Source: CAZNGF01 sp964572855 (lineage in GTDB: Bacteria; Bipolaricaulota; Bipolaricaulia; RBG-16-55-9; JAJCYT01). Taken from it: a stretch of 27,268 nt of DNA. The notes under the pieces are model-generated. The model made no database searches. It saw only the letters and a program-made list of their open reading frames with translations, and was not told the DNA's origin. Both the position numbers and the translations under genes were made by a program. Where the stretch lies: contig CAZNGF010000038.1 of the NCBI GenBank assembly GCA_964572855.1, forward strand, positions 1-27,268. The letters are read 5' to 3'. Shown here piece by piece: positions 14,800-24,627 of this stretch (its first letter is position 1; each line of letters starts with the position of its first letter).

Positions 14800-15498
14800 A
14801 TGCCCGCACCGTTGGTCTCCGTGGTGATTCCGACGCTCAACGAGGGCGACCATATCGAACGCTGCCTCAACAGTTTGGCCGACCAGAGCTTCCGCGACTT
14901 CGAGGTCCTGGTGGTGGACAACGGTTCCACCGACGGCACGGTGCGGCGCGCGCGCGCGCACCGCTGCCGCGTGCTGCACGAGTCCCGCCGCGGCGTGAGC
15001 GCGGCCCGCCAGACCGGGTTCGCGGCCGCGCGCGGCCGCATCGTGGCCTCGACCGACGCCGACACCGTCCTGCCCCGGGACTGGCTCGCCCGCATCGTGG
15101 CCTCCTATCGGGAATCCCCTCAGCTCATCGGGATCTACGGTCCCGTCCGGCTCCAGGGCGACGACCGGCAGGCCCGCTACCGCTGGGTCGAGGACGCCTT
15201 CGACGGCTTTCTGCGCTTCAACCAGGGGCTGCGCCGGCCGCACTTCTGCGGCGCCAACTTCGCCGTGCGGCGCGACGCCTTCGAGCGGGTGGGCGGGTTT
15301 CGCTCCCGCAAGAATGGGGTATACTATCGGACGGCCGAGGACGTCCAACTGTCGCTCAAACTGAGGCGCCTGGGCAAGGTGCGCTATCTGAAGGACCTGA
15401 CGGTTCACACCTCGCCCCGCAACCTCAACAGCTTCAAGTACCTGTGGAGCAACACCAAGACGTATTGGGCGGTCGCCTGGCTCGGGGAGGAGCGTTAG
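14800..15498 (+). CDS. GT2 family glycosyltransferase
   Basis: 232 aa, single GT-A domain without membrane segments, likely acting at the inner face of the membrane. It begins VSVVIPTLNEGDHIERCL, with VVDNGSTDGT at about 38–47, the metal-binding DAD at 86–88 (ASTDADTVLP), GANFAVRRDAFERVGGF at 151–167, and the catalytic-base acidic pair ED at 180–181. ATG 14800 is preferred over the in-frame ATG at 14770, because AGGGGGG lies immediately upstream and the sheet-forming VSVVIP segment normally starts within ten residues. First gene of a five-gene operon of lipid- or glycan-assembly enzymes. Sugar donor and acceptor are unknown. Confidence 0.88.
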   Translation: MPAPLVSVVIPTLNEGDHIERCLNSLADQSFRDFEVLVVDNGSTDGTVRRARAHRCRVLHESRRGVSAARQTGFAAARGRIVASTDADTVLPRDWLARIVASYRESPQLIGIYGPVRLQGDDRQARYRWVEDAFDGFLRFNQGLRRPHFCGANFAVRRDAFERVGGFRSRKNGVYYRTAEDVQLSLKLRRLGKVRYLKDLTVHTSPRNLNSFKYLWSNTKTYWAVAWLGEER

Positions 15499-15547
15499 GG
15501 CGGCCGCGCTCAGACGTGCCGAGGGAAAGGGAACAAAGAGGTGAGAG

Positions 15548-16576
15548 ATGCGCGTTTGCCTGTACCTGGAAGGGGAAGAGTTCGTCGCCAAATCGGGGTT
15601 CAAAACCGCGGTGGGCAACCACGTGCGCGCCCTGGAGGCCGTCGGGGTCGAGGTCACCGCTGACCCCAAGGAGCGGTTCGACCTGCTGCACACCCATTGG
15701 TTCGGGCCGCGTTCGGTCTACTTCATCAAACAGGCCCGCCGCAAGGGGGTCCCGGTGGTGTGCCACGCCCACAGCGTGGGCGCCCACGACCTGCGCGACA
15801 GCTTCACGCTCTCCAACACGGTCGCGCCGCTCTACGACCGCTACCTGCGCTACTACTACGGCCAGGCCGACCTGGTGATGACCTGCTCGCAGTACGCCAA
15901 GCGGCTGCTGCTCCAGAGCGGGCTCGAGGTCCCGGTCGAGGTCGTCTCCAACGGGATGGACACCCAGCGCTTTCAGGCGCGCCCCGAGGGCCGCGCGCGC
16001 CACCGCGAGCGGCTCGGCCTGGACCACTTCGCGTTCTTCTCGGCCGGCAACCTCATCCCGCGCAAGGGCGTGGCGGACTTCCTGGACGCGGCCGAATCGC
16101 TGCCGGAGTACGACTTCGTCTGGTTCGGCGAACGCTGGAACAAGCTGTTCGCGCTCAAGCCCGAGCTCGGCAAGCGGCTGGACCACCCGCCGCCCAACGT
16201 CCACCTGCCCGGCTTCGTGCGCGACACGGCGGACGCGTTCTCGGCCTGCGACGCGCTCTTCTTCCCCTCGTACACCGAGAACCAGCCCATGACCATCCTG
16301 GAGAGCGCCACGCTGGGCCTGCCCCTGATCGTGCGCGACATCCCGGAATACGAGGGGTTTTTGTCCCACGCAACCCACGCGCTCAAGCTCAAGCGGCACG
16401 ACGACTTCGTGGACGCGCTGCGGCGCGTGGCCGAGGACGCCTCCCTGCGCGAGCGGCTGCGGCGCGGCGCGCGCGAGCTGGCCGACGTGCACGACCTCCC
16501 GCGCGTGGGCGAGCGGCTGCGTTCGCTCTACACCAGCCTGATCGAGCGAAAGGAGCTGGTGGCCGCGCGCGTCTGA
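15548..16576 (+). CDS. GT4 family glycosyltransferase, first of a tandem pair
   Basis: 342 aa, GT-B fold. The N-terminus MRVCLYLEGEE..AKSG and LLHTHWFGPRS resemble the GT4 group that makes glucosyl-diacylglycerol in Gram-positive bacteria; I base that on general memory of the family. The donor-binding half shows SNGMD (134–138), IPRKGVADFLDAAESLP (170–186) and the EX7E pair E244/E252. ATG 15548 is preceded by AAAGAGGTGAG. The next gene is its clear paralogue, with matching blocks along the whole length, so a local duplication followed by divergence is likely. A glycolipid-synthesis role is an inference. Confidence 0.9.
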   Translation: MRVCLYLEGEEFVAKSGFKTAVGNHVRALEAVGVEVTADPKERFDLLHTHWFGPRSVYFIKQARRKGVPVVCHAHSVGAHDLRDSFTLSNTVAPLYDRYLRYYYGQADLVMTCSQYAKRLLLQSGLEVPVEVVSNGMDTQRFQARPEGRARHRERLGLDHFAFFSAGNLIPRKGVADFLDAAESLPEYDFVWFGERWNKLFALKPELGKRLDHPPPNVHLPGFVRDTADAFSACDALFFPSYTENQPMTILESATLGLPLIVRDIPEYEGFLSHATHALKLKRHDDFVDALRRVAEDASLRERLRRGARELADVHDLPRVGERLRSLYTSLIERKELVAARV

Positions 16577-16587
16577 GCGCCGCGATC

Positions 16588-17601
16588 ATGCGGATCTGCA
16601 CCTACCTCGAATCCAAGGAGGTCCTGGCCAAGACCGGGATCATGAGCGCCTACCGCAACCAGCGCCGCGCGCTGGCGGCGGCGGGGCTGGAGGTCACCGA
16701 GGACCCCACCGGTTCTTACGACGTGCTCCACCTGCACTGGATCGGCCCCAAGTCGTACTACCACTTCCGCCAGGCCAAGCGCCAGGGCCTGCCCGTGGTG
16801 GTCACCGCGCACAGCACGGCCGAGACCTCGAAGGGCAGCGTGACCTTCTCCGAGCTCATCAACCCGCTGGTCAAGAGCTACATGCGCCACCTGTACGACA
16901 ACGTCGACCTGGTGGTGGCCCCGTCGCCCTACACCAAGGCCTCGCTGCAGGACCAAGGGATCAACAGCCCGATCCGCGTGGTGAGCAACGGCATCGACGC
17001 GGGGCGCTTTTCCCCCGACCCGGACGCGCGCGCGCGCTTCCGAAAGCGGTTCGGCTTGAGCCGCTTCACCGTGCTCTCGGTGGGCCAGATCATCCCGCGC
17101 AAGGGCGTGGTCGACTTTCTGGACGTGGCCGAATCGCTCCCCGACTTCGAGTTCGTCTGGCTGGGCGAGCGCCTGAGCCCGTGGCTCAGCTTCTACCCGC
17201 AGATGCACCGGCGCGTCGAGCGCGCGCCGGACCACGTCCGCTTCCCGGGCTTTGTCAAGTGCGTCGAGGAGGCCTACGCCGGCGCGGACCTGTTCCTGTT
17301 CACCTCGTTGGAGGAGACCCAGGGCATGGTCGTGCTGGAGGCCGCGGCCATGGGGCTGCCCATGGTCATCCGCGACATCCCCGTGTTCCGGGACTGGCTC
17401 CTGCACGGCGAGCACTGCCTCAAGGGCTACACGGCCGCCGAGCTCGCCGCGCACATCCGGACCATCGCCGCCAACCCCGCGCTGCGCGCGCGTATGTCGG
17501 AGCGGCTGGTGCAACTGGCCCGCTCCCACCGACTGGACCGCTTGGGGGACCAATATCGCGACCTGTACGGCGCGCTGCTGGAGGGGCGGGTCTATGTCTA
17601 A
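16588..17601 (+). CDS. GT4 family glycosyltransferase, second of a tandem pair
   Basis: 337 aa, GT-B fold, paralogous to the preceding gene: MRICTYLES..VLAKTG, DVLHLHWIGPKS, TAHS, SNGID (133–137), IPRKGVVDFLDVAESLP and EX7E (E243/E251) all align. The acceptor-side N-terminal half differs more than the C-terminal half, as expected if the two enzymes act on successive acceptors. ATG 16588 is 11 nt after the first paralogue. Its stop overlaps the next gene by 8 nt (ATG 17594). No signal or membrane helix. Donor and acceptor are unknown; sequential addition of two sugars to a lipid is one reasonable model. Confidence 0.9.
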   Translation: MRICTYLESKEVLAKTGIMSAYRNQRRALAAAGLEVTEDPTGSYDVLHLHWIGPKSYYHFRQAKRQGLPVVVTAHSTAETSKGSVTFSELINPLVKSYMRHLYDNVDLVVAPSPYTKASLQDQGINSPIRVVSNGIDAGRFSPDPDARARFRKRFGLSRFTVLSVGQIIPRKGVVDFLDVAESLPDFEFVWLGERLSPWLSFYPQMHRRVERAPDHVRFPGFVKCVEEAYAGADLFLFTSLEETQGMVVLEAAAMGLPMVIRDIPVFRDWLLHGEHCLKGYTAAELAAHIRTIAANPALRARMSERLVQLARSHRLDRLGDQYRDLYGALLEGRVYV

Positions 17602-19240
17602 GGTGCTGATCCTCGCGCTCGACGGGGCGACCTTCCGGCTGCTGGGGCCCTGGATGGACGCCGGGGAGCTGCCCAACCTGGCCCGCTTCCGCGACCGAGC
17701 CGCCCGCGGCCCGCTGGAGAGCACGATGCCCCCGATCACGGGCTCGGCCTGGACGAGCTTCCAAACCGGGGTGAACCCGGGGGCGCACGGCGTGTTCGAC
17801 TGGCTACTGCGCGCCCCCGAGGGCTACCACCTCACGCCCATCAGCGCCCAGCTCATCCCGCAGCCCACGCTCTGGGACTACCTGAGCAGCCACGAGCGGC
17901 GCGTGGGCGTGCTGGGCGTGCCGGTCACCTACCCGCCCAAACCCGTCAACGGCTTCGTGGTCTCGGGGCTGCTCACCCCCGAGGGCGCGCGCTACACCTA
18001 CCCGGCCGCGCTGCAGGACGAGCTGGAGCGGGCCGTGCCGGGCTACACCACCATGCCCGAGCACTGGCGCGGCCGCTTCGAAACGCACGCCTGGCTGCGC
18101 GGCCTGAAGGAATCGCTCGCCCGCAAGCTGGAGGCGACCCGCTTCCTGCTCGCGTCGCAGGACTGGGACGTGTTCATGGCCCACCTGATGGAGACCGACT
18201 CGGTGCAGCACCAGATGTGGCACCTGATCGACCGGGTCGAGCGGCCGCGCTACCGCGCCGAGCCCGTGGACGGCGACCCCATCCTGGAGGTCTTCCAGCA
18301 AATCGACGCCGCGCTGCCGGACCTGCTGGCGCGCGTCCCCCGGGACACGAGCGTGTTCCTGATCAGCGACCACGGCTTCGGCCCGCTGCACTGGAACGTG
18401 TATCTGAACAACTGGCTCCTGAAGCACGGCTACCTCAAGCTCAAGCGCGGCGCGCTCACGGCGCTGAAGCGGGCCAGCTTCTTCTCGCTCGGGCTCACGC
18501 CCGAGGGCATGTACCCGCTGGGCGAGCGCCTGGGCGTGCTGGGGCGCGGAGCGCGCATGCGCCACGCCCAGATCTATCGACGCATGGGCCGCTGGTTCCT
18601 GTCGCACCAGCACATCGACTGGACGCGCACGCGGGCCTACTCCTACGGCAACGTGGGCCAGATCTACCTCAACCGCGCCGGACGCGAGCCACAGGGAATC
18701 GTCTCGGACGCCGAGGCGGACGCGCTGGCCGAGGAGCTGCGCGCCGGACTCGGCGAGCTGACCAACCCGCACCAGCGCGGCGAGCGCGTCTTCGCGGCGA
18801 TCCACCGCAAGGAGGAGATCTACCACGGCCCGGCGCTGGTGCGCGCCCCCGAGCTCATGCTCGACCCGGCGGAAGGGTACATGGCCGTGGGCACGAGCGA
18901 GTTCGTCTCCAAGCACGTCGTCACCCCGACCTTCGCCGGCTCGGGCTGGCACCAGAAGGACGGGATCCTGATGGCCCAGGGCCCCCAGCTGCGCGCCGGC
19001 GAGGTGTCCGGCGCGCGCCTGATGGACCTGGCCCCCACGCTGCTCTACGGGCTCGACCTGCCCGTGCCGGACGCGCTCGACGGGGTCGTGCTCCAGTCGC
19101 TGTTCGACCCCGACTACGTCGCGCGCCACCCGGTCAAGGGCGGCCGCAGCCTGCCCGGCGGCGGCGGCGACGGCTCCCAGCTTCCGGAGGGCTACGAGGA
19201 GGAGATCCGGCAGCGCCTGCAAAGCCTGGGTTACATCTGA
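17594..19240 (+). CDS. alkaline-phosphatase-superfamily (type I phosphodiesterase-like) hydrolase
   Basis: 548 aa. It has the metal and nucleophile pattern of the nucleotide pyrophosphatase/phosphodiesterase branch: LALDGATF (D10), PPITGSAWTSFQTG (probable nucleophile T49), GAHGVFDW, METDSVQHQMWH (D202, H206/H210), ISDHGFGPLHWN (D259, H260) and a C-terminal GSGWHQKDG His. There is no signal peptide, so it should be cytoplasmic. Homologues of this kind are often annotated only as phosphodiesterases; the substrate may be a phospholipid, nucleotide-sugar or phospho-glycan related to the surrounding glycosyltransferases. The start ATG 17594 lies inside the end of the GT4 gene, and the stop overlaps the following ATG by one base (TGATG). 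Confidence 0.88.
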   Translation: MSKVLILALDGATFRLLGPWMDAGELPNLARFRDRAARGPLESTMPPITGSAWTSFQTGVNPGAHGVFDWLLRAPEGYHLTPISAQLIPQPTLWDYLSSHERRVGVLGVPVTYPPKPVNGFVVSGLLTPEGARYTYPAALQDELERAVPGYTTMPEHWRGRFETHAWLRGLKESLARKLEATRFLLASQDWDVFMAHLMETDSVQHQMWHLIDRVERPRYRAEPVDGDPILEVFQQIDAALPDLLARVPRDTSVFLISDHGFGPLHWNVYLNNWLLKHGYLKLKRGALTALKRASFFSLGLTPEGMYPLGERLGVLGRGARMRHAQIYRRMGRWFLSHQHIDWTRTRAYSYGNVGQIYLNRAGREPQGIVSDAEADALAEELRAGLGELTNPHQRGERVFAAIHRKEEIYHGPALVRAPELMLDPAEGYMAVGTSEFVSKHVVTPTFAGSGWHQKDGILMAQGPQLRAGEVSGARLMDLAPTLLYGLDLPVPDALDGVVLQSLFDPDYVARHPVKGGRSLPGGGGDGSQLPEGYEEEIRQRLQSLGYI

Positions 19241-20304
19241 TGGCACGGGGGATCAAACGCCGGGTCACGCTGGGGCTGAGCGTGCTGGCCGGCTTCGCAC
19301 TGCTGGGATTTATCCTCTATACCACCGGCCTGGACGCGATTTGGAGCGAAATCGTGCGGCTGGGGTCCTGGGGCGCGTTGCTGTTGTTCCTGGACGTCTC
19401 GCTCATGGTGGTGGGGTGGGTCTGGAGCTGGAGGCTGCTCTTGAACGCCTACGGGCTCTACCCGCCGTGGCTGGTCCTGGTTCGGGCCGTCGTGGGGGGC
19501 TACGCCCTGAGCTACCTGACCCCCTCGATGTACTTCGGCGGCGAGCCGCTGCGGGTGTACCTGGTCACCAAGGAGCTGGGCGCCAGCAGCTCGCAGGTGA
19601 CCGCCACGCTGGTGGTGGCCAAGGTGCTGGAGGGAGCCACGCTCATGACGCTCGTGCTGATCGGCGTCGTGAACCTGATCCTGAGCGGCGTGCTGGGGGG
19701 CGGGCAGGAGGCCTCGCTCCTGATCACGACGCTCGCGCTGCTGGGCGGGCTGGCCTGGGTGGCCTGGGGCCTGTTCAACCGCCGCTTCTGGGCCAGCCGT
19801 TTCTGTGCCTGGCTCGAGCGCAGGCTGCCCTGGGGCAAGGAGCGGCTCGAACGCCTGCGCCACTGGCTCACCGAGGCCGAGCTCGACGTGCATCAAGCCT
19901 TCAGCGAACACACCGCCGCCATGGTCAAGGCGCTGGTGATCGCGCTGCTGACCAACCTGACCGTGTTCATCCGCCCCTGGCTCTTCTTCCACTTCACCAA
20001 CGACATCGCCTTCGGCTTTCGGGACCTGTCGCTGGTCTATGCGCTCTTCTTCTTTTTGTCCTCGTTCATGTGGGTGACGCCGGGCGGCATCGGGGTCTCG
20101 GAGGGCGGGCTCATCGGCATCTTCCAGTTTTTGGGCGTGGGCGCGGCCGGCGCCGTGGCCTACTCGCTCGCGCTCAAGGGCATGGAGCTGCTCTACGTGC
20201 TGGGCGGCGTGTTGGTCCTGGTCCACTTCGGGCTGCTGCGCCTGCCCAAGCCGAAAGCGGACGCCGCCTCAGAGGTGGAGGAGGCCTCCGAAGAGCGGGT
20301 GTAG
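19240..20304 (+). CDS. UPF0104/LPG-synthase-TM family membrane protein (flippase-like)
   Basis: 354 aa, polytopic. Hydrophobic segments occur near residues 9–27, 43–65, 75–100, 120–150, 160–178, 220–245, 255–285 and 295–335. It resembles the lysylphosphatidylglycerol synthase transmembrane domain/UPF0104 group: GGYALSYLTPSMYFGGEPLRVYLV, then FFLSSFMWVTPGGIGVSEGGLIGIF near the end. There is no aminoacyl-transferase domain, so it is the stand-alone membrane form, often next to glycosyltransferases and suspected of moving or presenting lipid-linked substrates. The C-terminus is acidic (EVEEASEE). Last gene of the operon; the start overlaps the previous stop by one base. Confidence 0.88.
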   Translation: MARGIKRRVTLGLSVLAGFALLGFILYTTGLDAIWSEIVRLGSWGALLLFLDVSLMVVGWVWSWRLLLNAYGLYPPWLVLVRAVVGGYALSYLTPSMYFGGEPLRVYLVTKELGASSSQVTATLVVAKVLEGATLMTLVLIGVVNLILSGVLGGGQEASLLITTLALLGGLAWVAWGLFNRRFWASRFCAWLERRLPWGKERLERLRHWLTEAELDVHQAFSEHTAAMVKALVIALLTNLTVFIRPWLFFHFTNDIAFGFRDLSLVYALFFFLSSFMWVTPGGIGVSEGGLIGIFQFLGVGAAGAVAYSLALKGMELLYVLGGVLVLVHFGLLRLPKPKADAASEVEEASEERV

Positions 20305-20352
20305 AGGCATTGTGTTTTGCGCTTACCATGGCCAGCCTCCCCCTCATCCCAT

Positions 20353-20383
20353 CCTTCTCCCGCCAGGGGAGAAGGGGCTTCTT
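20353..20383. terminator. hairpin between convergent glycosyl and tkt–tal operons
   Basis: CCTTCTCCC (20353–20361) and GGGAGAAGG (20367–20375) form a perfect 9-bp stem with a 5-nt loop, followed on the plus strand by GGCTTCTTT. It sits in the 141-nt gap between the ends of the UPF0104 gene and tal, so it could terminate both. The sequence also resembles widespread intergenic CTCTCCC/GGGAGAG repeats, so it may be a repeat element as well. Confidence 0.5.
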
Positions 20384-20445
20384 TGCCATTGGCATTCCAC
20401 GCATCGCCATCGATCTGGAAATCTTCCCCTACGGATCGCCGAGCC

Positions 20446-21543
20446 TCACGCCGCCACGGCCGCGCGCTTCTGCGTGATGCTGTCCATGAGCGCGTCGAAC
20501 GGCTGCACGAACTTGTCGACGCCCTCGGCCAGCAGCTCGTCCATCACCCCATCGAGCTCGACGCCAAGCTGTTGGAGTCGATCGAGCGTTTTCCGCGCCT
20601 CGTCCAGCCCCTGCTCCACGGTGTCGGCCACGGTCCCGTGGTCGCGGAACGCCTCAAACGTTTCCGGCGGCATCGTGTTGACGGTGTGCGGGCCGATGAG
20701 GTGGTCCACGTACATGACGTCGGGGTAGTCCGGGTTCTTCGTGCTCGTGCTGGCCCAAAGCGGGCGCTGGGCCGACGCCCCGTTGGCGGCGAGCGCCTCC
20801 CAGCGCGCCCCATTGAAGCGCGCCTTGAAGCGCTGATAGATCTGCTTGGCGTTGGCGACCCCCGCCTTGCCCCGCAGCGCGCGCGCCTCGTCCGTCCCCA
20901 GCGCTTCCAGCTGCTGGTCCACCTTGGCGTCGATGCGGCTGATGAACACGCTGGCCACCGAAGCCACGTTCAGGGGCCGCCCCGCCTCAAACCGGCGCTC
21001 CAGGCCCTGCAAAAACGCCTCGGCCACGTCCTCGTATTGCGCCTGCGAGAACATGAGCGTGACGTTGACGTGGATCCCCTCCGCGATCAAGTGCGTGATC
21101 GCCGGCAAACCTGCGGGCGTGGCCGGGACCTTGATCATGACGTTGGGCCGCTCCACCGCCGCGTGCAGGCGCTCGGCCTCGGCAATCGTGCCGTCCGTGT
21201 CGTGGGCCAGGTGCGGCGAGACCTCGAGCGAGACGAAGCCGTCCTGGCCATCCGTCTCGTCGTAGAGGGGCCGGAAGGCGTCGCAGGCCGCGCGGATGTC
21301 GTGGATGGCCAGCGACTCGAAGATCTTGACCGGGTCGCTGGTGGAGGCCTGTTTCAGGTCCGCGTCGTAGAGGTCGCTGCCGGCGATGGCCTTCTGGAAG
21401 ATCGCCGGGTTCGAGGTCATGCCCCGCAGCCCGTCCTCATGAATCATGCGGGCCAGCTCGCCTCCCTCGACCATGTCGCGCCGGATGTAGTCGAGCCAGA
21501 CGCTTTGGCCCAGCTCGCAGAGTTGTCTCAGTCTGTTTGCCAC
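20446..21543 (-). CDS. tal: transaldolase
   Basis: Transfers dihydroxyacetone units between sugar phosphates in the non-oxidative pentose phosphate pathway. 365 aa, the longer monodomain type found in cyanobacteria and actinobacteria. Visible motifs are DGLRGMTSNPAIF (37–49), VSLEVSPHLAHDT, the Schiff-base Lys138 in NVMIKVPAT, INVTLMFS-like HVNVTLMFS, and FISRIDAKVD. The start is GTG 21543, with AAAGGAGGG 4 nt upstream. It lies 68 nt after tkt on the same strand, separated by a double-hairpin repeat. tkt and tal act in the same pathway, so co-transcription is expected. Confidence 0.95.
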   Translation of the reverse strand: MANRLRQLCELGQSVWLDYIRRDMVEGGELARMIHEDGLRGMTSNPAIFQKAIAGSDLYDADLKQASTSDPVKIFESLAIHDIRAACDAFRPLYDETDGQDGFVSLEVSPHLAHDTDGTIAEAERLHAAVERPNVMIKVPATPAGLPAITHLIAEGIHVNVTLMFSQAQYEDVAEAFLQGLERRFEAGRPLNVASVASVFISRIDAKVDQQLEALGTDEARALRGKAGVANAKQIYQRFKARFNGARWEALAANGASAQRPLWASTSTKNPDYPDVMYVDHLIGPHTVNTMPPETFEAFRDHGTVADTVEQGLDEARKTLDRLQQLGVELDGVMDELLAEGVDKFVQPFDALMDSITQKRAAVAA

Positions 21544-21572
21544 AAGCCCTCCTTTTCTATCCCAGCAGATTT

Positions 21573-21611
21573 GTAGGGCCGGCTGTGCCGGCCAGGCCCG
21601 CGCAGCGGGCC

Positions 21612-21615
<4 letters not shown>
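21573..21615. repeat. GTAGGGCC double-hairpin repeat between tkt and tal
   Basis: GTAGGGCC (21573–21580) and GGCCCTAC (21608–21615) are inverted ends. Inside are two tight hairpins: GGCCGGC/GCCGGCC (21577–21583 with 21587–21593) and GGCCCGC/GCGGGCC (21595–21601 with 21605–21611). The right end contains the tkt stop codon (21612–21614), so the element defines the last codon of tkt. Possible roles are attenuation between tkt and tal or mRNA stability. Confidence 0.8.
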
Positions 21616-23612
<1,997 letters not shown>

Positions 23613-23653
23613 CGATCAAGAACTCCTCTCCATAGACGTCAAGCCGCGGGTCC

Positions 23654-23683
23654 ACTGTATCGGTTGGCTCCGCGCGACTGCAA
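23654..23683 (-). promoter_or_regulatory. putative promoter of tkt–tal
   Basis: On the minus strand, TTGCAG (23683–23678) and TACAGT (23659–23654) are 18 nt apart, about 40 nt before the tkt ATG. The remainder of 23613–23894 has no gene; it contains a small perfect hairpin CGTAAG–GGGG–CTTACG at 23713–23728 of unknown role. Confidence 0.45.
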
Positions 23684-23894
23684 CAAGTATGACAGCCGAG
23701 CTGGGTTGTTGTCGTAAGGGGGCTTACGTCGTTCCGATGATGTCGTAGGCGACAGCGACTTTCCCCTTGCTGAAACGGCTCGCGCCGCAGGACGAGGCCG
23801 CGCACGTGTCCCTTCCTCTAGCGAGAATCCTCAACGTCATCGTTGTTCATGGGCACAGGTTAAGCGATAGCGGCAGAGTTGGACAAATGCAGAA

Positions 23895-24287
23895 TCAGCG
23901 TTTTTGATACGGCCGTTCGACGTGGAGGTCGCGCATCGGGAAGTGCTCGACGTTGCAGGTCACCAGAACTGCCTCGTGCAACGCGGCGCTGGCTGCGATG
24001 AGCGCGTCCGGTAACAGCACGCCGTGGCTGGGACCGTATTGCTGCCGATAACGCCCCGCCCGCTCGGCGACCGTCCGGTCCACCGTGACTTCCTTGAAGT
24101 GGTCCAGCAACTGCAAGACCGTCGCCTCTTCGCCCTCGACCGTCCCGGCCAGCAGTTCCGCTCGCGTAACGACCGAGTAGAACGCGGGTTCGTCTGAAGC
24201 GAGCCGTTGGCTCAAATAGCGTTGCGCGGCGGACACCCCGCGCAGGTGGTGGATGAACACGTCGGAATCCAGCAACACGCGCGCCAT
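23895..24287 (-). CDS. vapC: PIN-domain ribonuclease toxin, VapC-like
   Basis: 130 aa, a complete PIN domain. The acidic metal-binding residues are present: D7 in LLDSD, E44 in TRAELLAG and D94 in LLPDALIAASA. The fourth position is N112 in TCNVEHF, a common variant. VapC toxins cleave RNA, often initiator tRNA or rRNA, when freed from their antitoxin; the target here is unknown. The ATG directly follows the antitoxin stop (TAGATG), so the pair is translated together. Antitoxin first, toxin second is the usual order. Confidence 0.9.
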   Translation of the reverse strand: MARVLLDSDVFIHHLRGVSAAQRYLSQRLASDEPAFYSVVTRAELLAGTVEGEEATVLQLLDHFKEVTVDRTVAERAGRYRQQYGPSHGVLLPDALIAASAALHEAVLVTCNVEHFPMRDLHVERPYQKR

Positions 24288-24530
24288 CTAGGAAACCTCT
24301 CGGGCACGGCGCTGCTCCCACTCCTCACGCAGCCGCCGGGCTTGATCGGCAGGGCGATCGCGCCACAGGCCGAACGACGCCTCCAGCGCTTCGGTCGAGT
24401 CCGTCTGCTCGTTTAGGAAGGCATCGATCGCCTCGCGGATCAACGCGGACATGGGCCGCTCGCACTTCTTCCCCAGCGCCTGCAGCGCCCGCCGTTGTGC
24501 TTCGCTCAGATAGATTTGGGTGCGGATCAT
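24288..24530 (-). CDS. vapB: ribbon-helix-helix antitoxin, partner of the PIN toxin
   Basis: 80 aa. The N-terminal RHH strand RTQIYLSEAQRRALQALGKKCERPMSALIREAIDAFL, which I cite only by its ends (residues 3–39), is a CopG/MetJ-like DNA-binding fold. The C-terminal half is charged and Trp-containing, suited to wrap the toxin (EASFGLWRDRPADQARRLREEW near 50–72). It should neutralise the PIN toxin and repress its own promoter. ATG 24530 has AAAAGGAAT closely upstream. An inverted repeat in the promoter is a plausible operator. Confidence 0.85.
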   Translation of the reverse strand: MIRTQIYLSEAQRRALQALGKKCERPMSALIREAIDAFLNEQTDSTEALEASFGLWRDRPADQARRLREEWEQRRAREVS

Positions 24531-24540
24531 ACGATTCCTT

Positions 24541-24582
24541 TTTATACACCACCAGTATACATCATCAGGCTAAATCAGCCAA
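24541..24582 (-). promoter_or_regulatory. promoter and probable operator of the RHH–PIN pair
   Basis: On the minus strand, TTGGCT (24582–24577) and TATACT (24559–24554) are 17 nt apart, with the start site about 15–20 nt before the antitoxin ATG. TATAC (24543–24547) and GTATA (24555–24559) form an inverted repeat over the -10 box and start site, where a RHH antitoxin would block polymerase. Confidence 0.6.
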
Positions 24583-24615
24583 TGGCATCCGCTGCAAGGG
24601 TCCCCCTTCACCCGC

Positions 24616-24621
24616 TATACT
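24616..24621 (+). promoter_or_regulatory. -10 box 6 nt before the deoxyribosyltransferase-like ATG
   Basis: TATACT ends only 6 nt before ATG 24628, so transcription would start at or next to the start codon and give a leaderless mRNA. No Shine-Dalgarno sequence is present (TCCGGCC precedes ATG). The -35 region (TGCAAG at 24593–24598) is poor. Confidence 0.5.
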
Positions 24622-24627
24622 CCGGCC

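Noticed and set aside
20353..20375. Insertion-element inverted repeat
   Set aside because: Only one copy of this stem is seen and its place between convergent operons is better explained by a terminator.
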